Origin: Beroe ovata
Lineage: Eukaryota > Ctenophora > Nuda > Beroida > Beroidae
DNA length: 10,297 nt
Assembly (NCBI GenBank): GCA_946803715.1
Contig: CAMPET010000088.1
Coordinates: forward strand, 100,463-110,759
Direction of reading: 5' to 3'
Each line of letters begins with the position of its first letter. Position 1 is the stretch's first letter. Made by a program: the position numbers and the translations under genes. Shown here in pieces: positions 7,935 through 10,297 of this stretch. The notes below the pieces were generated by a model. That model saw only the letters and a list, made by a program, of their open reading frames with translations, did no database searches and was not told where the DNA came from.

Positions 7935-8014
7935 TAGAGATCGTGGATCATAGAGACCATGGATCATAGAAACCATGGATTTTGGAGTTCTTGGATCGTA
8001 GCGACCATGGTAGA
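7935..8014. repeat. 16-bp minisatellite, five units
   Basis: Units with consensus TAGAGACCATGGATCA start at 7935, 7951, 7967, 7983 and 7999. The second and third are best conserved and the fourth is diverged. Related but out-of-register words lie at 7892-7915. The array lies upstream (in transcription) of the acceptor of the serine-rich exon. The minus-strand frame over it, with repeated MIYDP/MIHGLYDP words, is a repeat artefact. Confidence 0.85.
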
Positions 8015-8152
8015 TCATATACCTAAATCACAGAGATTATGGAGATTGGAGAGAAGAGTTGCTCGCAGTATAATGTATGCTGGTAGCTCTTGACATAGTA
8101 TATGTACTTAGCCACGGAAGAGTAAGCACGCACACACACATACACAACATAC

Positions 8153-8173
8153 CTGTGTACGTCAGTAGCGTGA
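8153..8173 (-). CDS. Candidate 21-nt microexon
   Basis: A long pyrimidine tract (CTCTCTTTTTCTCTTCCC) and an AAAAG acceptor precede it, and a consensus CAG|GTATGT donor follows. In phase 2 it encodes HATDVH plus split codons and would join the alternative acceptor at 7866 to give an Arg codon. The donor is strong, but an exon this small cannot be proved from sequence alone. Confidence 0.33.
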
Positions 8174-8252
8174 CTTTTGTTGTCAGGGAGGAACCGGGAA
8201 GAGAAAAAGAGAGAGCACTATGAAATGCATAATATTGCCTGTCCTCTCATAC

Positions 8253-8319
8253 TATAGTGCAGTAGTGCAGCATGCTAGAGTAGCTTGAGAGACTGGTGAC
8301 CTGCTGTTAGAGCAGGGAA
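8253..8319 (-). CDS. Candidate Ser/Thr-rich exon
   Basis: The acceptor is excellent: CCCCCTCTCGTTCTCTTGCAG. In the phase 1 frame the exon reads PCSNSRSPVSQATLACCTTA and ends at ATA|GTATGA in phase 2, which fits the candidate microexon at 8173..8153 (TA|T, Tyr). The composition resembles the Ser-rich sequence of the exon at 7868..7710. The donor is only fair and the peptide is short. Confidence 0.38.
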
Positions 8320-8357
8320 CTGCAAGAGAACGAGAGGGGGAATGCAGTCAGGTCACA
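8296..8357. repeat. Nested inverted repeats (possible stem-loop)
   Basis: GTGACCTG at 8296-8303 pairs with CAGGTCAC at 8350-8357. Inside it, CCTGCT (8300-8305) can instead pair with AGCAGG (8311-8316) around a 5-nt loop. The two stems share bases and are mutually exclusive. The structure overlaps the candidate exon at 8319..8253 and its acceptor. Confidence 0.5.
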
Positions 8358-8522
8358 GGCAGCCTATAATAGTTGTGCGATGAGCCAAGCTGACGGCGCG
8401 ATATATGCCAGACAGAGTTCAGATTGGAGAATTACATACGACCATCATAATATTGTCTTGTATATGTGATTGGCTAGACCCAGCACACAACGGCACGAAA
8501 TATTTGTAAAGAAAATATGAAC

Positions 8523-8574
8523 CAGACTCAAGATTGTTCAACTATGGACAGACTCAGAAATGTTCAACTCGGTC
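8523..8574. repeat. Imperfect 26-bp direct repeat, two copies
   Basis: CAGACTCA and TGTTCAACT recur 26 bp apart (units 8523-8548 and 8549-8574), with substitutions between them. It is intronic and has no evident function. Confidence 0.7.
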
Positions 8575-8937
8575 CAACTGTAACACTATAGGTATAGATA
8601 AAGAATTTGCGAATATAAAGAATGTACGGTTATGAAAAATGCTTCACTGATACATAGGGTGCATGATAGCAGATAGCTCCAAAACGGTTATCTAAACACA
8701 CTAACACCTTACACAAAGCTCCTGCTCTGTGCTTTGACATCTGCGCTGGATGATAGCAGGAGTTACAGTGAGCAAGTATGATATAATACTTCTCACAAAA
8801 ATTCTGTTATGGGTTAAACCCTGCTCACAAAGCACCACAGTCTTAGCAAACATACCTTACAATGTTAGACAATAGTCAATAGAGACAGTTCCCAATGAAT
8901 CGCAAAGGTTTCCGTGCATATAGATCAAGGTTATCAC

Positions 8938-8974
8938 TTGTTTTCACAGGAAGAGTAATCACCGTCGGAGAAAA
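8938..8974 (-). CDS. Candidate short exon (weak)
   Basis: A TTAGATAATTTCAG acceptor opens a frame FSPTVITLPVKT that reaches an AA|GTGATA donor in phase 1. This gives the phase needed by the candidate exon at 8319..8253 (A|TT, Ile). Another frame over the same bases is also open for 12 codons, so the evidence is thin. Confidence 0.25.
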
Positions 8975-9122
8975 CTGAAATTATCTAAGTTCTAACAAGA
9001 AGTGAAGGGAAAGATCACTAGAAACCCTCCAAGACCAAGTGCAGATCTCATGGGACATAATCAAAAACATACCTACCCCCGTATAGACGTATAGGACTGT
9101 TTAATGAATGTACCCTGATTAA

Positions 9123-9145
9123 TGAAGGAAATTTGATTTCCTTCA
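9123..9145. repeat. Perfect 10-bp hairpin with 3-nt loop
   Basis: TGAAGGAAAT (9123-9132) and ATTTCCTTCA (9136-9145) are exact reverse complements around TTG. No T run follows on either strand, and no gene end is nearby. Confidence 0.85.
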
Positions 9146-9608
9146 CAGACACAACCTATCGTAGATACCTTGATTAAGATCAAACAGTAAATATGTTAGA
9201 TCCATCTCATACGATATTGCCGCGCCAAAGATATTGAATATGAGCATTGAGAATTAATAAGAAATGTTCTATAGACCTAAAGGAGCATAGGGCCTAGGTC
9301 CTAAAGATTAAAAAATGCACCAAGGTTCGAGGCGATGGCTATATTCACCCTCCAAAATTCTCGGGAAACATAGATTTCTCGAAGTTGATCATTATTCTGA
9401 TGCTCAATATGAGATTTGGTCTCGTCTGAAGGAGGTCTCAGTGTGAGAGGGACACAAATTGACCGGAGGGAAAATGTAGGTACATCAGCTATGGAAATCA
9501 CGTGTCCAGATTCGATCACGTGGTTACTACCACTTTGGGAGTCTGAACCCGTGTTATGAGTAGTAGGTATGTACGACCAATCTATCATAATCACCAGGCA
9601 AAAGTTAC

Positions 9609-9674
9609 ACAAAGGAGTAACTTCTTTGCTCTGGCGATGGTCTCATGGTGTGGGGTGCCAACTGAGTCTATGAA
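9609..9674 (-). CDS. Candidate exon with coding-like peptide
   Basis: The minus-strand frame reads FIDSVGTPHHETIARAKKLL and LC to a TGT|GTAACT donor. With the AAG acceptor at 9675 it is phase 0 to phase 0 and fits directly after the exon at 10016..9899. A much better acceptor (CTCACATTCCCTGATATAG) lies 14 nt upstream, giving an extra MFHK, but it needs a phase 1 partner that was not found. A second donor (CTG|GTGATT) at 9594 would extend the peptide by VTFA. The peptide looks protein-like, but its boundaries are unresolved. Confidence 0.42.
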
Positions 9675-9898
9675 CTTATGAAACATGTCTATATCAGGGA
9701 ATGTGAGAACATGTCATTTTATTGATGGGAAGACAATGGTAGAGTTCATTGCGGCCAAAATTATCAACGATATTGACGTCTATCGATTAATGTAGAGTCA
9801 AAATAAGTATTAATTATGAGAAATATGCTCGTCAAATTGTCAATGACAAATAGGATCTGGCAATGACCACCGATCACCCACAAACACAAACTTCATAC

Positions 9899-10016
9899 CT
9901 GGGGTTTCAAGCTGATGGCATGTTTTGGATTCCACAAGTTATACAACTCCAAGACATTCCTCTCCTCAATGAAACGATCAATCTGGTGAGCCTGAACCAC
10001 GAAGAACTCATTTAAC
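9899..10016 (-). CDS. Most 5' well-supported exon of the main gene in the window
   Basis: A CTATCGTTTCAG acceptor and a CAG|GTATGA donor bound 118 nt. Only the phase with one leading base is open. It encodes 39 residues, LNEFFVVQAHQIDRFIEERN then VLELYNLWNPKHAISLKPQ, and ends in phase 0. The peptide is an amphipathic helix with conserved-looking aromatics, and the codon mix is coding-like. The one-base lead means an upstream exon ending in phase 2 lies beyond the window or in the last 280 bases, where none was found. Assignment to the PH-domain gene rests on strand, phase and proximity. It could instead belong to a neighbouring gene. The family was not recognised. Confidence 0.78.
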
Positions 10017-10297
10017 CTGAAACGATAGACTATAGAGATAATTGACCCATGCTCTAATTATGTAATTGGTACACAAACAACAAATACACAAGATCACGTT
10101 CATTTTGTTCAATAATTGCTGGGTGGTATAGGCGCGCGCATGACTAGCTATAGGAATCATAGGTATATTACGGGTAATTTGAACTGGATCACCAGTGTTT
10201 ACAACACATGATTTGGAACATTGTGCAGCAGTAATTGCAGCAGTTAGGATAGGTGTGTATGGGCGTGTTTTCGTGTGTGTGTAGGGGTGTGTGTGTG
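10017..10297. other. Intronic end of the window with a terminal TG-rich tract
   Basis: No exon is visible on either strand. From about 10250 the sequence becomes TG-rich (GTGTGTGTAGGGGTGTGTG) up to the edge, so a microsatellite continues beyond the window. A small CpG cluster (GGCGCGCGCA) lies near 10131-10140. Confidence 0.6.

Larger units (their letters stand above)
7869..9898 (-). other. Interval between the two most 5' well-supported exons, with several weak exon candidates
   Basis: The exon at 10016..9899 ends in phase 0 and the exon at 7868..7710 starts in phase 0 or 2, so direct joining is possible. The interval also holds four small candidate exons (9674..9609, 8974..8938, 8319..8253, 8173..8153) with consistent phases, plus an open frame at 9542..9349. 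Other content is a 16-bp minisatellite, hairpins and a 26-bp direct repeat. The remainder is AT-rich without coding signal. Confidence 0.5.

Noticed and set aside
8708-8745. Possible microexon after ATCATCCAG with donors GTAAGG or GTGTTA
   Set aside because: Two frames are open, the peptide (RRCQSTEQELC) is uninformative, and the bases overlap an 8-bp inverted repeat (8719-8726 with 8755-8762).
9620-9800. Plus-strand stretch that first suggested a Tc1/mariner transposase fragment
   Set aside because: The SHGVG-like words are in a frame with several stops and no catalytic motif. The adjoining 38-codon frame has no recognisable similarity.

Overview
The window looks like intron-rich nuclear DNA from a metazoan, probably an invertebrate. 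The single N suggests a draft assembly. Coding sequence is broken into short exons bounded by GT..AG, there are many microsatellites and minisatellites, and nothing prokaryotic (ribosome binding sites, operons) is seen. The species and the main protein family were not recognised.

All convincing coding sequence is on the minus strand, so genes read from high to low coordinates. The main gene enters from beyond 10297 and ends at a TGA at 1689..1687. Its best exons are 10016..9899, 7868..7710, 6379..4991, 4779..4627, 4548..4421, 4289..4140 and 1834..1687. The last five join in one open frame with matching intron phases and give about 655 residues. Their order is: two copies of a Pro-rich plus helical module, a low-complexity linker, a basic stretch, a coiled coil and a C-terminal pleckstrin homology (PH) domain. 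Serine-rich sequence precedes this part. The layout suggests a cytoplasmic scaffold or adaptor that binds SH3 proteins, dimerises and docks on membranes. That role is inferred from the layout alone. Four weaker candidate exons (9674..9609, 8974..8938, 8319..8253, 8173..8153) fit the phases between the first two good exons.

About 1 kb further on, two more minus-strand exons (603..492 and 332..231) join in phase into a helical peptide. They look like the start of a second gene, less probably a further part of the first.

The rest is intergenic or intronic. It holds a 33-bp minisatellite (1-124), a TG tract with hairpin near 2060-2160, a 2.3-kb intron rich in simple repeats including a long GA run (1835-4139), a possible decayed THAP zinc finger on the plus strand (6705-6899), a 16-bp minisatellite (7935-8014) and several hairpins. 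No rRNA, tRNA, CRISPR array or intact mobile element was found.
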